Positions 9,480 to 17,530 of a stretch of DNA of 47,911 bases are shown piece by piece. Origin of the DNA: Firmicutes bacterium UBA3910 (GTDB lineage Bacteria > Bacillota > Limnochordia > Darwinibacteriales > Darwinibacteriaceae); NCBI GenBank assembly GCA_002391465.1, contig DGFC01000016.1, positions 1 to 47,911 on the forward strand, given 5' to 3'. How positions within the stretch are numbered: position 1 is the first letter of the stretch; each line of letters begins with the position of its first letter. The notes beneath the pieces were generated by a model. It saw only the letters and a list, made by a program, of their open reading frames with translations. It was not told the origin of the DNA and ran no database searches. The translations under genes and the position numbers were made by a program.

Positions 9480-10421
9480 TCACCCTTTTCCACCCATCCC
9501 TGGGGAAAAGGATTCCCGTGCAGCAGCAGTCTCCCTACCGCTTTCTGCAGATGGGCCTAATTCCCCTCCCCAAAGTTCGCTTGGATCGGTAACCAAAAAG
9601 GCGCCCTGCTTAATTAGGTTGTGGCAGCCCGCTCGCAATGGGTCACTTATCTCTCCTGGAACCGCCCATACATCTAGACCCAGCTCTAAGGCCCAATCCG
9701 CTGTGTTGATGGTGCCTGATTTGGCCCCGGCCTGCACCACCAAAACTCCACGGGATAGACCGGCAATAATACGGTTTCTGCGAGGGAAATTGCCCGGCAG
9801 AGTGGGACTGCAGCTGGGATACTCGCTCACTACCGCTCCCTGCGCCGTTATCCTCCGGGCTAGGCTCTGGTGCTCCGGCGGATAGATATTGCCTAAGTGG
9901 GAGCCGAGCACAGCAACCGTTTGGCCACCAGCTTCCAGGGCAGCCAAGTGGGCGGCCCCGTCAATACCTCTGGCCAGGCCGCTGATTACCGCCTCTCCCC
10001 TTACTGCGATGGCGCTGCTGAACAGACGAGCCTGGGCGAGCCCCGTCCTAGAGGGCCGTCTGGTCCCAACGACTGCAATACCTGGACTCTGGGGCAGTCT
10101 GCCGGCAACGTACAGCACAGGCGGGGGTACGGCAAGCCGCTGTAGATAGCTTGGATACCCCTCATCAACCAAGGTCACAATTCTTGCACCAAGCCTCCGT
10201 GCCCACTCTTGTTCTGTCCGAGGGCAGATATCCTTCCTAGCTTGTGCAATGGCCCGGGCGATTTTGGGCCCAATACTAGAAATCTGGCGGAGCTCCTCCT
10301 CAGATGCCCGCCAGATCTTCTCAAAAGAACCAAAATGATGCCAGAGGGCCCTGAGTCTTATGCCTCCAATGCCTTGGATCATGTTCAGCGCAATCAAGTA
10401 GTCCCTGTCAGTCCAGCTCAC
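9480..10421 (-). CDS. dprA: DNA-processing protein DprA
   Basis: DprA binds incoming single-stranded DNA and loads RecA during natural transformation. The 313-residue product has an N-terminal helix-hairpin-helix region (NMIQGIGGIRLRALWHHFG, ISSIGPKIARAIAQAR) and the extended Rossmann fold with VVGTRRPS, VISGLARGIDGAAHLAAL and NRIIAGLSRGVLVVQA. It ends soon after the Rossmann domain with a low-complexity tail; the C-terminal winged helix seen in longer homologues is not evident. GTG 10421 follows AGGAGGG. It sits between a zinc-ribbon gene and topA. Confidence 0.94.
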   Translation of the reverse strand: MSWTDRDYLIALNMIQGIGGIRLRALWHHFGSFEKIWRASEEELRQISSIGPKIARAIAQARKDICPRTEQEWARRLGARIVTLVDEGYPSYLQRLAVPPPVLYVAGRLPQSPGIAVVGTRRPSRTGLAQARLFSSAIAVRGEAVISGLARGIDGAAHLAALEAGGQTVAVLGSHLGNIYPPEHQSLARRITAQGAVVSEYPSCSPTLPGNFPRRNRIIAGLSRGVLVVQAGAKSGTINTADWALELGLDVWAVPGEISDPLRAGCHNLIKQGAFLVTDPSELWGGELGPSAESGRETAAARESFSPGMGGKG

Positions 10422-10433
10422 GTCATACCCTCC

Positions 10434-10667
10434 TCAATCATCGTCATCGTAGGAGTCATCTACCAGACTGTCCAGTATAGTCTGCAGCTCCTCTTCCCAC
10501 TTCAACTGGTAGATACGCAGATCTAAGTCGCTAACCATGGAGCCGTTGCGGCAGTTAGTACAGACAATGCCGTACATAGCCCCCCTGCGAGCTTTGACTG
10601 TGTGGGGTGTATCCACATCACAAAATGGACAGTGGAAGATGCGTGTAGTGCCTATCTCAAACTGCAT
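10434..10667 (-). CDS. Small zinc-ribbon protein of unknown function
   Basis: A 77-residue protein starting MQFEIGTTRIFHCPFCDVDTP. Two CxxC pairs (CPFC at about 13-16 and CTNC at about 36-39) form a probable zinc ribbon, followed by an acidic C-terminus ending DDSYDDDD. I do not recognise a named family. It is the first gene after a near-consensus promoter and lies 12 bases before dprA, so the two are probably cotranscribed. A role linked to DNA uptake is only suggested by position. Confidence 0.7.
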   Translation of the reverse strand: MQFEIGTTRIFHCPFCDVDTPHTVKARRGAMYGIVCTNCRNGSMVSDLDLRIYQLKWEEELQTILDSLVDDSYDDDD

Positions 10668-10752
10668 GAAATCCCCCTCGTTGTTTCATCTCTAGTAGCA
10701 TACCGAGGAAGGGAAAAGAGTATGTTAGGCAGGACTTGTTGTAACCGTATTA

Positions 10753-10782
10753 ATTATACCAACCTTCTGATACATATGTCAA
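10753..10782 (-). promoter_or_regulatory. Strong sigma-A type promoter (zinc-ribbon gene and dprA)
   Basis: Minus strand perfect TTGACA and perfect TATAAT separated by 18 bases, with a predicted start near 10746, about 80 bases before the zinc-ribbon gene. One of the best consensus promoters in the window. Confidence 0.8.
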
Positions 10783-10817
10783 ACAATTTCCATAGATATT
10801 TGGGCGTGCAGGAAGCA

Positions 10818-10844
10818 GTAAAAAAAGGCCAGCACTATCTGCTG
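10818..10844 (-). terminator. Terminator of the Lrp/AsnC pair
   Basis: Minus strand CAGCA-gatag-TGCTG hairpin followed by GCC and seven T residues, located between the second Lrp-type gene and the following promoter. The stem is short, so strength is uncertain. Confidence 0.5.
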
Positions 10845-10954
10845 AACAAGTGCGGACCAAACGGAAAACAAGAGCGAAATCGGAGAGTCCAAGCTGCGCG
10901 CAGAACGGGCTCCCCAACATCGCCCCATGATTACAAAATGATATGTTTGGACTG

Positions 10955-11407
10955 CTAAACCTCGTATGCCAAATCTTGTTTGGCTACTTTCAGCACTATG
11001 GAAGTGCCCGTGTTGTTGATCCCTTCAATGTCGCGCAGTGTGTCGATTAAGAAGGTGAGCAGCTCATCATTGCTGGGAACTACTACCTCAATGACAAGAT
11101 CGTAGTTTCCTGTGGCAAGGGCCACGTACCGCACTTCAGATAAGGACTTGAGCTGTTCTGCGATCTCTTCAATGCGAGCTCGATCAACTTTCATGCCTAC
11201 AACTGCCACAGTGTTCAAACCCACCTTAAACGGATCGGCAACCCCCACAATCCGCAGTAGGCCCTCATCCAACAGCCTAGCTACCCGACGCCGGATAGTC
11301 CCTTCCGCCAGGCCAAGTTCATTGGCAATGGTCAAGAAGGGCATACGGCCATCTTCCTGCAGTAGGTTGATAATCGCGCGATCAAAATCGTCTAGAACAA
11401 AACCCAT
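10955..11407 (-). CDS. Lrp/AsnC family transcriptional regulator (second of a tandem pair)
   Basis: A 150-residue Lrp/AsnC protein: N-terminal winged helix-turn-helix (LDDFDRAIINLLQEDGRMPF, then LGLAEGTIRRRVARLLDEGLL) and a C-terminal RAM ligand-binding/oligomerisation domain (VRYVALATGNYDLVIEVVVP). These proteins form octamers that sense amino acids or related metabolites. ATG 11407 follows AGGAGG by 8 bases; the site overlaps the stop of the upstream paralogue. The two proteins are clearly paralogous, sharing EGTIRxRVxRLxxEGxL and the RAM core. The effector and targets cannot be inferred. Siroheme decarboxylase AhbA/AhbB pairs share this fold but no haem genes are nearby. Confidence 0.88.
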   Translation of the reverse strand: MGFVLDDFDRAIINLLQEDGRMPFLTIANELGLAEGTIRRRVARLLDEGLLRIVGVADPFKVGLNTVAVVGMKVDRARIEEIAEQLKSLSEVRYVALATGNYDLVIEVVVPSNDELLTFLIDTLRDIEGINNTGTSIVLKVAKQDLAYEV

Positions 11408-11419
11408 ATACTCCACCTC

Positions 11420-11890
11420 CTATTTGAACTGCGCAAAGGGTGCCCAGTCATAAACCTGCTTATGGACCTGCAGCACTATAGACGTTTCTGTGCCCTCAAT
11501 ACCCTCGATCTGAGCCAGCTTCCGGTTGAGGAATGTGACCAATTCTTCCCGATTGGGCAGCACAACCATGGCCACCAGATCATGCTCGCCGGTGGTCACC
11601 ACCAAGTACCGCACCTCAGGCAGGATCTCAAGCTGTTCAATAACCGACTCCACATAATGGCGATCGATTCTCAGCCACACAAATGCAACCGTGTCCAAAC
11701 CCATCTTAAGGGGATCGGTCACTCCTACCGTTTTCAATATCCCTTCTTCTGTGAGACGCTTGACGCGTTTGCGGATTGTGCCTTCGGATACTCCGAGATT
11801 AGAAGCTAAATCGACAAATGTGATTCTCCCATCTTCCTGCATATAGGCCAAGATGCGCTTGTCCAGATTGTCTAAGACAAACTGCGCCAT
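11420..11890 (-). CDS. Lrp/AsnC family transcriptional regulator (first of a tandem pair)
   Basis: A 156-residue Lrp/AsnC protein with helix-turn-helix LDNLDKRILAYMQEDGRITF and LGVSEGTIRKRVKRLTEEGIL, then a RAM domain (VRYLVVTTGEHDLVAMVVLP). I start it at ATG 11890, six bases after a GGGTGG site; the frame is open 20 codons further upstream but without a convincing start. It is translationally coupled to the next Lrp-type gene, suggesting hetero-oligomers or a recent duplication. It sits beyond the terminator of the D,D-carboxypeptidase gene, so it needs its own promoter; I could not identify one with confidence. Confidence 0.88.
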   Translation of the reverse strand: MAQFVLDNLDKRILAYMQEDGRITFVDLASNLGVSEGTIRKRVKRLTEEGILKTVGVTDPLKMGLDTVAFVWLRIDRHYVESVIEQLEILPEVRYLVVTTGEHDLVAMVVLPNREELVTFLNRKLAQIEGIEGTETSIVLQVHKQVYDWAPFAQFK

Positions 11891-11982
11891 GCAATCCACC
11901 CTTTCTAATACAGAGATTACTTCCCATCCAATTCTTTCTACGAAAATCACAAATTTCCTTGTTATTTAAAAGATTTTTCGCA

Positions 11983-12014
11983 TAAAAATCCCCCTTTTTT
12001 AAGGGGGATTTTCT
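11983..12014 (-). terminator. Terminator of the D,D-carboxypeptidase gene
   Basis: Perfect 12-pair hairpin (AAAATCCCCCTT, 4-base loop, AAGGGGGATTTT) followed on the minus strand by further T residues, 14 bases after the dacF stop. The arms are nearly symmetrical and could also terminate plus-strand transcription. Confidence 0.85.
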
Positions 12015-12027
12015 AGTTTTTGCTAAT

Positions 12028-13197
12028 TCAGCGGGGTTTGTTGATCAAATTCTGGAAAAACAGCACTATGCTGTCCCACAGCACCCGGAAAAAGTGCCCC
12101 CTATTCACATCTTCAGCAGCCAAAAGCGGTACCTCTTTAACTGTGTTCTCACCCGCGAAAATTGTCAGGGTCCCCACAGGTTGACCCTTTGCAACCGGAG
12201 CTTCAAGATCCGCTGTCTGGATACGTACCCGCACATCCTGTTCAATGCCCCTGGCTACGCTGAGCAGAGGCTCAGAGATGGAAAGGGCAACCGATCTCTG
12301 CCGTCCCTTGAAAACCTTGGCTGATTTATCTACCAAAAGCGGCGAGATATCAACTAAATCGAAGCTGCGGTAACCGTAGTCAAGGAGTTTAGCAACTTCT
12401 CGCTCCCTAGCTGCCTCACTGTCTGCGCCCAGTACAACTGCAATCAAGCGCCGGTTGTTCTGCACTGCTGTTCCGACCAAGTTGTAACCTGCTGCTGACA
12501 AATGACCAGTTTTGAGACCATCTGCTCCTTCGTAGCTGCGCAGCAATCCGTTGCGGTTGGCCTGCACAATAGGTTGGGAACTGGAGCGAGGGTGATAGGA
12601 AAAACTCGGCTCTTGGTGGTAGACGATTGCCTCAGGATGATCGCGTAGGTAAGCATGGACTAATAGGGCCACACTCTCGGCTGTTACCCTGTTTTCGCTG
12701 GAAAGCCCATGTACATCAACGAACTGGAGATCCAAACCCAACGATCTAGCCTTTTCGTTCATCCATTGGACATACACATTTTCTGTGCCTGCCAAGGCCT
12801 CAGCAAGAGCCACACAGGCATCATTACCCGATACTACGGCGATACCATACAAAAGGTCGTCAATTCTAACCCTTTCTCCCGGCTCCAAAAACATCCGCGA
12901 GCCCGTTTGGCGCCACGCCTTTTCACTCACTATGGCAGTGTCCTCGAGGCTGATTCTACCGGACTTGGCCTGATCAAGGGCTACATACATGGTCATGATT
13001 TTGACAAGCGAGGCGGGCACATGTTCTTTCCTGCCTGCCTGGGAATAAAGAACTTGACCCGATTCAAAGTCGAATAGGACTGCCGCTGCAGCCTCCACCT
13101 CAAAAGGGGGCGATTGATTTACATCTGCGTAGGCAAAATTGGAAAAACTAAGAAGAAAAACCAATAATAGCGATATACTAATGCGCAGAGATTTCAT
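12028..13197 (-). CDS. dacF: Penicillin-binding D-alanyl-D-alanine carboxypeptidase (DacF/DacA type)
   Basis: Trims the terminal D-alanine of peptidoglycan pentapeptides outside the membrane. The 389-residue product has a signal peptide (MKSLRISISLLLVFLLSFSNFAYA region) and the three active-site boxes of the S11 family: SxxK in ASLVKIMT, SxN in VSGNDACVAL, and KTG in GLKTGHLSAAGYNL. A PBP5-type C-terminal beta domain follows, and the end (WDSIVLFFQNLI) is an amphipathic membrane anchor. ATG 13197 lies 7 bases after GAAGGGAG; an earlier in-frame ATG at 13218 lacks a site. dacF, dacA or dacB cannot be told apart from sequence alone. Confidence 0.92.
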   Translation of the reverse strand: MKSLRISISLLLVFLLSFSNFAYADVNQSPPFEVEAAAAVLFDFESGQVLYSQAGRKEHVPASLVKIMTMYVALDQAKSGRISLEDTAIVSEKAWRQTGSRMFLEPGERVRIDDLLYGIAVVSGNDACVALAEALAGTENVYVQWMNEKARSLGLDLQFVDVHGLSSENRVTAESVALLVHAYLRDHPEAIVYHQEPSFSYHPRSSSQPIVQANRNGLLRSYEGADGLKTGHLSAAGYNLVGTAVQNNRRLIAVVLGADSEAAREREVAKLLDYGYRSFDLVDISPLLVDKSAKVFKGRQRSVALSISEPLLSVARGIEQDVRVRIQTADLEAPVAKGQPVGTLTIFAGENTVKEVPLLAAEDVNRGHFFRVLWDSIVLFFQNLINKPR

Positions 13198-13279
13198 GCG
13201 AAGGCTCCCTTCACCCATTGAAATGATAACCCTATATGAATCTGTACCGGACCAGGCCCAGAACTGCCTCAGACCCTAG

Positions 13280-13870
13280 TCAGGACCCCACTCCCCTAAA
13301 GAATCTACGGTGGATGGGACAGTAGCCGTTTACCCTTATTGCTTCCCGATGTTCCTTGGTAGGATAACCCTTGTTGCGGCCAAAGTTGTATTGGGGATAC
13401 AGCCTGTCGTAGTCTTCCATCAGCCTGTCCCTCTCCACTTTTGCTACTATACTGGCTGCTGCAATTGAGAGAGACAGCCCATCACCGCGTACTACCGGCT
13501 GCTGCATGATCTTGAGGTCCCTAATGGGATGGGGCCCGTCCACCAGGCAAAAATCCGGTATCTCAGGCAGGTCTTCCACCGCCCGCAGCATGGCCAGAAA
13601 CGTGGCCTGGAGGATGTTAAACCGGTCAATTTCTTCTACCGAAGCAATCCCCACCCCGACCGAACAGGTACTCAATATCTCTTCGTAAGCGGCTAGGCGT
13701 TTTTTAGGGGACAAACGCTTCGAATCTGTAATTTCGGCACTGAATTCCCCTGGGGAGAGTATGACTGCGGCGGCCACAACCGGACCGGCCAGGGGCCCAC
13801 GTCCAGCTTCATCAACACCTGCAATTTTCCTGAGGCCTTTTTCCTGCAGAGCGTGTTCCAGTGAAAGCAC
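13280..13870 (-). CDS. rnhB: Ribonuclease HII
   Basis: Removes ribonucleotides from DNA and RNA from RNA-DNA hybrids. The 196-residue product carries the signature AGVDEAGRGPLAGPVVAAAV with the first two catalytic acidic residues (about 19-20), a third aspartate in CLVDGPHP, and SIVAKVERDRLM. GTG 13870 follows GGAGGG and lies three bases after the rbgA stop, matching the rbgA-rnhB pairing common in Bacillota. Confidence 0.96.
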   Translation of the reverse strand: MLSLEHALQEKGLRKIAGVDEAGRGPLAGPVVAAAVILSPGEFSAEITDSKRLSPKKRLAAYEEILSTCSVGVGIASVEEIDRFNILQATFLAMLRAVEDLPEIPDFCLVDGPHPIRDLKIMQQPVVRGDGLSLSIAAASIVAKVERDRLMEDYDRLYPQYNFGRNKGYPTKEHREAIRVNGYCPIHRRFFRGVGS

Positions 13871-13873
13871 TCC

Positions 13874-14683
13874 CTATCCCTCCAATGGCGGTTCCTCCAG
13901 CGTAATAGAACCAAATCTCCCGCTGCGAAAATCCTTTAGCACTAGGGCAGCGGCCTGGTTGAGGTCCACTATACCTCCCCGCAAGAGGCATCCCCGCTTG
14001 CGGCCTACCTCCTCCAAGGGATGCTCGTCCCCTGTAAAGGTGCCATAGCGTTCCAAGACCGCTTCAGGGTAGCGGTCCATGAGATAACTAAGCAGCCAGG
14101 CGGCTATCTCCACCCCATCGACCACTTCATCGCGGACGGCGGCCACAGCTACCAGTTTTCGGGCGGCCTCCTGGTCGTCAAATTTGGGCCACAAAATCCC
14201 CGGGCTGTCCAAGAGCTGCATGCCTTTGGCTGTCAACCACTGTTTTCCCCTGGTTATGCCGGGCCTAGCTCCTACTCTGGCACTCCTCCGCCCGGTGAGA
14301 CGGTTGATTAATGTGGATTTGCCCACATTGGGAATGCCAACAATCAGAAGTCGGGGCAGCCTTTTTAAGTTGGGAAAAGCTCCATTGATCTCCCGTCTCA
14401 GCTCCTGGAGTCCCGAACCAGAAACAAGATTCGCCGGGATAGCGCTTATTCCCTGGGAAGCCCAGTATTTGACCCACTGTTCAGTGACGGCAGGATCGGC
14501 TAAATCCGCCTTAGCCAAAACTAAAAAGCGAGGTTTGTCGGTCAGATCCTGCAAATCAGGATTGCGGCTGCTGAGCGGCAGACGGGCATCAACGACCTCC
14601 ACCACCCCATCAACCAACTTCAACTCTGCCTCAATCATTCGCCGGGCCTTGTGCATATGACCCGGATACCACTGAATGGTCAT
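13874..14683 (-). CDS. rbgA: Ribosome biogenesis GTPase RbgA (YlqF)
   Basis: Circularly permuted GTPase that helps late assembly of the 50S subunit. The 269-residue product begins MTIQWYPGHMHKARRMIEAE, the family hallmark, then shows the permuted order: G4-like LVLAKADLAD, G1 VGIPNVGKSTLINRL, and G3 DSPGILWPKF. The C-terminal helical RNA-binding domain follows. ATG 14683 gives this canonical N-terminus; the frame is open 52 codons further but those residues translate lepB antisense-like sequence without similarity. The Shine-Dalgarno site (AAAGGG) is rather distant, so coupling to lepB is likely. Confidence 0.94.
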   Translation of the reverse strand: MTIQWYPGHMHKARRMIEAELKLVDGVVEVVDARLPLSSRNPDLQDLTDKPRFLVLAKADLADPAVTEQWVKYWASQGISAIPANLVSGSGLQELRREINGAFPNLKRLPRLLIVGIPNVGKSTLINRLTGRRSARVGARPGITRGKQWLTAKGMQLLDSPGILWPKFDDQEAARKLVAVAAVRDEVVDGVEIAAWLLSYLMDRYPEAVLERYGTFTGDEHPLEEVGRKRGCLLRGGIVDLNQAAALVLKDFRSGRFGSITLEEPPLEG

Positions 14684-14687
14684 GGAT

Positions 14688-15245
14688 CTATTCAACCCTT
14701 TCAAAAACGGACGGGATCTGTACTGAGCGGGCTTGGGAAATGGGCCAATAGACAAAAAGGGCTCTTCCAACCAAATCCCTGCGGGGAACAAAGCCAACAT
14801 CGGGATAGCGGCTGTCGTCACTGTTGCGTCGGTTATCACCTAGCACGAAGTAATGACCTTCGGGCACCAGTACCGGTCCGAAAGTTGGGGAGCCGTACGT
14901 CCCATAGGTTGGGCCGTTAACATAGCCTTCGTCCAGGCGTACCCCGTTTACATACAAAAACCCACCCCTGATCAGGATTTCATCGCCCGGAACGCCAACG
15001 ATCCTCTTGATGAATTTGCGCCGCCGATCACTTGGGTAGCGAAAAACCACCACTTGTCCCCGTTTAGGGTCACCAAAGCGGTAAGATACCTTTTCCACCA
15101 ACATCCGCTGTCCATCGTGGAAGGAGGGCTCCATAGAGCTTCCTTCCACCAGAAAGGACTGGGCCACGAAGGCTATGATAAGAGCGGCGGCAATTATGGA
15201 AACCAAGAACGATTCAACATACTCCCTAAACTGAGACTTGGCCAT
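14688..15245 (-). CDS. lepB: Signal peptidase I
   Basis: Membrane serine protease that cleaves signal peptides of Sec-exported proteins. The 185-residue product has one N-terminal membrane helix (FLVSIIAAALIIAFVAQSFLV), the catalytic serine in VEGSSMEPSFHDGQ, and the catalytic lysine in RRKFIKRIVGVPGDE; the C-terminal box is YFVLGDNRRNSDDSR. Single-helix architecture is the Gram-positive type. I choose ATG 15245 (GGGAG nearby) over ATG 15263, which has no site. It lies downstream of rplS past a terminator and precedes rbgA. Confidence 0.95.
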   Translation of the reverse strand: MAKSQFREYVESFLVSIIAAALIIAFVAQSFLVEGSSMEPSFHDGQRMLVEKVSYRFGDPKRGQVVVFRYPSDRRRKFIKRIVGVPGDEILIRGGFLYVNGVRLDEGYVNGPTYGTYGSPTFGPVLVPEGHYFVLGDNRRNSDDSRYPDVGFVPRRDLVGRALFVYWPISQARSVQIPSVFERVE

Positions 15246-15281
15246 TACCTCTCCCCCATTCAAGCACCGCTTTTGAAGTAG

Positions 15282-15319
15282 AAAAAGAGGAGTGCGGCAC
15301 CTGCTTCGATACTCACTCC
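15282..15319 (-). terminator. Terminator or attenuator after rplS
   Basis: Minus strand GGAGTG ... CACTCC stem (an internal 19-base segment) followed by TCTTTTTC. A second perfect hairpin, GGGAACA-tcg-TGTTCCC at 15324-15340, sits between the rplS stop and this structure and has no T run. Together they could reduce read-through from the ribosomal operon into lepB. Confidence 0.55.
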
Positions 15320-15344
15320 CCTGGGGAACATCGTGTTCCCTGCA

Positions 15345-15689
15345 TTAACGGCGGCGCTCCTTGATACGAGCAGCCCTGCCGGACCGTTTCCTGAGGTAGT
15401 ACAAACGGGCACGGCGAACTTTACCGTAGCGGACCACCTCAATCCTGTCGATCCGAGGCGAATGGAGGGGGAAAGTCCTTTCCACACCAACGCCCTGCGA
15501 GATCTTCCTAACGGTGAAGTTCTCCCTCAGGCCATCGCCCATTCTTCTCAAAACAACACCTTCGAAAACCTGAATCCGCTCGTTAGATCCTTCCACAACC
15601 TTAACGTGTACCCGGACTGTATCACCGGCGTTGAAATCGGGAAGGTCAGAGCGAAACTGCTCCCGTTCAATGATGTCGATCACGTTCAT
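15345..15689 (-). CDS. rplS: 50S ribosomal protein L19
   Basis: L19 lies at the 30S-50S interface. The 114-residue product matches the family along its length: [44 protein letters not shown], and [22 protein letters not shown] with a basic tail. Its ATG overlaps the trmD stop by four bases (ATGA) and is preceded by AAAGGAGG inside trmD, so the two are translationally coupled. Confidence 0.98.
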   Translation of the reverse strand: MNVIDIIEREQFRSDLPDFNAGDTVRVHVKVVEGSNERIQVFEGVVLRRMGDGLRENFTVRKISQGVGVERTFPLHSPRIDRIEVVRYGKVRRARLYYLRKRSGRAARIKERRR

Positions 15690-16432
15690 TTGTTTTCCTC
15701 CTTTCCAAATTCCTGTTCCAGTTCAGCCAGAATTTGGCGTTCTTCTTCAGATAGTTCTTTGCGCTGCAGTAAATCGGGCCTGCGCAGCAAAGTTCGGCGT
15801 AGGGACTCCTTCAGCCTCCAGCGGCGAATGAGCTCGTGGTTCCCGCTTAGAAGTACTTCAGGAACCTGCATGCCGCGAAACTCAGCAGGCCGTGTGTAAT
15901 GGGGATGATCAAGCAGTCCTGTTTGGAATGAATCCTGTTCTGCGGAAGTGCTGTCACCCAAAACACCTGGTAGTAAGCGGGCTACTGCATCGATGACAAC
16001 CATGGCAGGCAGTTCTCCTCCTGTCAGCACGTAATCACCAATGGAGATCTCCCGATCTATCCACTTCTGCCTCACCCGCTCATCTATCTCCTCATAGTGA
16101 CCACAGAGGAGAATGAGCCGTGGCAACTGTGCCAACTCCGCAGCAAGCTGTTGATCGAATAACCTGCCCTGGGGCGTTAGGTAAACGACCGGTGCGGGCT
16201 CGTCGCCTTTGACTGCTTCGATGGCCCTAACAAGCACATCAGCCTTCAAAACCATTCCTGCTCCGCCCCCGTAAGGGGTGTCGTCCACAATGGCATGCTT
16301 ATCTAAGGCGTAGTCGCGGATGTTCCGCAGATCAACTGAGAGCAGGCCCTTTTCCCGGGCCTTCCCGATAATGCTGGTTCCCAATGGGCCCGCAAACATT
16401 TCCGGGAATAAGGTGAGGATGTCAAAATGCAT
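15686..16432 (-). CDS. trmD: tRNA (guanine-37-N1) methyltransferase TrmD
   Basis: SPOUT methyltransferase that makes m1G37 next to the anticodon and prevents frameshifting. The 248-residue product begins [20 protein letters not shown], contains the knot-forming [27 protein letters not shown] and [20 protein letters not shown] segments. ATG 16432 follows GGAGGTGAG by the right distance; the open frame runs 16 codons further into the rimM tail and is not used. It lies in the canonical rpsP-khpA-rimM-trmD-rplS order. Confidence 0.97.
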   Translation of the reverse strand: MHFDILTLFPEMFAGPLGTSIIGKAREKGLLSVDLRNIRDYALDKHAIVDDTPYGGGAGMVLKADVLVRAIEAVKGDEPAPVVYLTPQGRLFDQQLAAELAQLPRLILLCGHYEEIDERVRQKWIDREISIGDYVLTGGELPAMVVIDAVARLLPGVLGDSTSAEQDSFQTGLLDHPHYTRPAEFRGMQVPEVLLSGNHELIRRWRLKESLRRTLLRRPDLLQRKELSEEERQILAELEQEFGKEENK

Positions 16433-16448
16433 AGTCTCACCTCCAGGC

Positions 16449-16985
16449 TCAATCCAGCAGACCGTCGAGCAGTTCCACAACTACCCTCTTGCCGTCGAGA
16501 TCGATCTCCAGCACAACATCTTCGATCACCGGAAGAAGGATTTCCCGCTGTTTGGTCACTCCAGGATAGGGCTTAACAACATAAACATCGTTGGCACCTG
16601 TCTGGAGAACATCGGTGATTGTACCGAGTTTCTGACCGGATGGGGTAACACACTCCAGGCCGATTAATTGAAAGATATAATAACGGCCGGGAGGCAGCGG
16701 CATCAATTCGTCAAGGCCCACTTTTATCAACATGTTCCTCAACTTTTCTGCCCCTGAAATATCCTCAATACCCTGAAGTTTCAACATGAGGGCACCCTTA
16801 TGCCACCTGGCTCCCTCCAGGGGATACAGCGCAAAGGGTTCTTCAATATCCGGTCGGAAAAGGCGCACCTTCTCCATCTGCTCAAAGCGCTCCGGGAACT
16901 CGGTATGGGGAATTACTTTTACCTCTCCCCTGTTACCGTGTGGGCCTACGATCTCGCCGATTAAAACCCACTTAGTCTGCCTCAT
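16449..16985 (-). CDS. rimM: 16S rRNA processing protein RimM
   Basis: Assists 30S head maturation and binds S19. The 178-residue product has the N-terminal RimM beta-barrel ([28 protein letters not shown]) and a C-terminal PRC-barrel ([33 protein letters not shown]). Family length is about 170-180. ATG 16985 lies inside the khpA coding region (14-base overlap) with only a weak site, which points to coupled translation. Confidence 0.95.
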   Translation of the reverse strand: MRQTKWVLIGEIVGPHGNRGEVKVIPHTEFPERFEQMEKVRLFRPDIEEPFALYPLEGARWHKGALMLKLQGIEDISGAEKLRNMLIKVGLDELMPLPPGRYYIFQLIGLECVTPSGQKLGTITDVLQTGANDVYVVKPYPGVTKQREILLPVIEDVVLEIDLDGKRVVVELLDGLLD

Positions 16986-17208
16986 CGATCTTCACATGCA
17001 CCTGCACACCCGATTTAATCGCGGACGCCTTAACCACGGTGCGGATCGCCTTAGCGATGCGCCCACCTTTTCCAATCAAGCGCCCCATGTCATCCGGTGC
17101 CACGTAGAGGGTATACACCGTTTCGTATCCCTTATCTTCCGCTTCTACTCGCACCTGGTCCGGGTTCTCTGCCAGCGATTTTCCGATAAACTCAATCAAT
17201 GCCTGCAC
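16972..17208 (-). CDS. khpA: KH-domain RNA-binding protein KhpA (YlqC)
   Basis: Small cytoplasmic RNA-binding protein, partner of KhpB/Jag in Gram-positives. The 78-residue product is a single KH domain with the GxxG loop in GRLIGKGGRIAKAIRTVV (about 43-60). GTG 17208 follows a GGGGG site by 7 bases. It lies between rpsP and rimM, its standard location. Confidence 0.94.
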   Translation of the reverse strand: MQALIEFIGKSLAENPDQVRVEAEDKGYETVYTLYVAPDDMGRLIGKGGRIAKAIRTVVKASAIKSGVQVHVKIDEAD

Positions 17209-17225
17209 AACAAAACCCCCTAACC

Positions 17226-17492
17226 CTATTTGCGGGATTCAGCGAATTTATCCATCACGCCTGTCCGCTGCAAAAGGCTCTTAGCGGTGTCGGACGGCTG
17301 TGCTCCCTTCCTCAGCCAATCGAGGGCCTTTTCTTCATCAATCTGGAGCTCTACCGGTTCCGCAACTGGATTGTAATATCCTAACGTGTCGATAAACGCA
17401 CCATCCCGTGCTGCCCGCGAATCGGCCACAACCAAACGGTAAAACGGCCTTTTCTTGGCGCCCATTCTTTTCAAGCGAATCCTTACTGCCAT
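17226..17492 (-). CDS. rpsP: 30S ribosomal protein S16
   Basis: S16 is an early-binding 30S assembly protein. The 88-residue product starts [20 protein letters not shown] and contains [23 protein letters not shown], both diagnostic. ATG 17492 follows GGGAGGTGA. The gene is 38 bases after ffh. Confidence 0.98.
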   Translation of the reverse strand: MAVRIRLKRMGAKKRPFYRLVVADSRAARDGAFIDTLGYYNPVAEPVELQIDEEKALDWLRKGAQPSDTAKSLLQRTGVMDKFAESRK

Positions 17493-17530
17493 GCAACTTC
17501 ACCTCCCGGTTCTACTTAATACACTACAAT

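Noticed and set aside
10602..10958. 118-codon plus-strand frame across the intergenic region
   Set aside because: Runs over a consensus minus-strand promoter and terminator and starts inside the zinc-ribbon gene; no similarity seen.
10955..11890. Siroheme decarboxylase pair AhbA/AhbB
   Set aside because: The fold and tandem layout match superficially, but both proteins keep clear DNA-binding helices and no haem genes are nearby.
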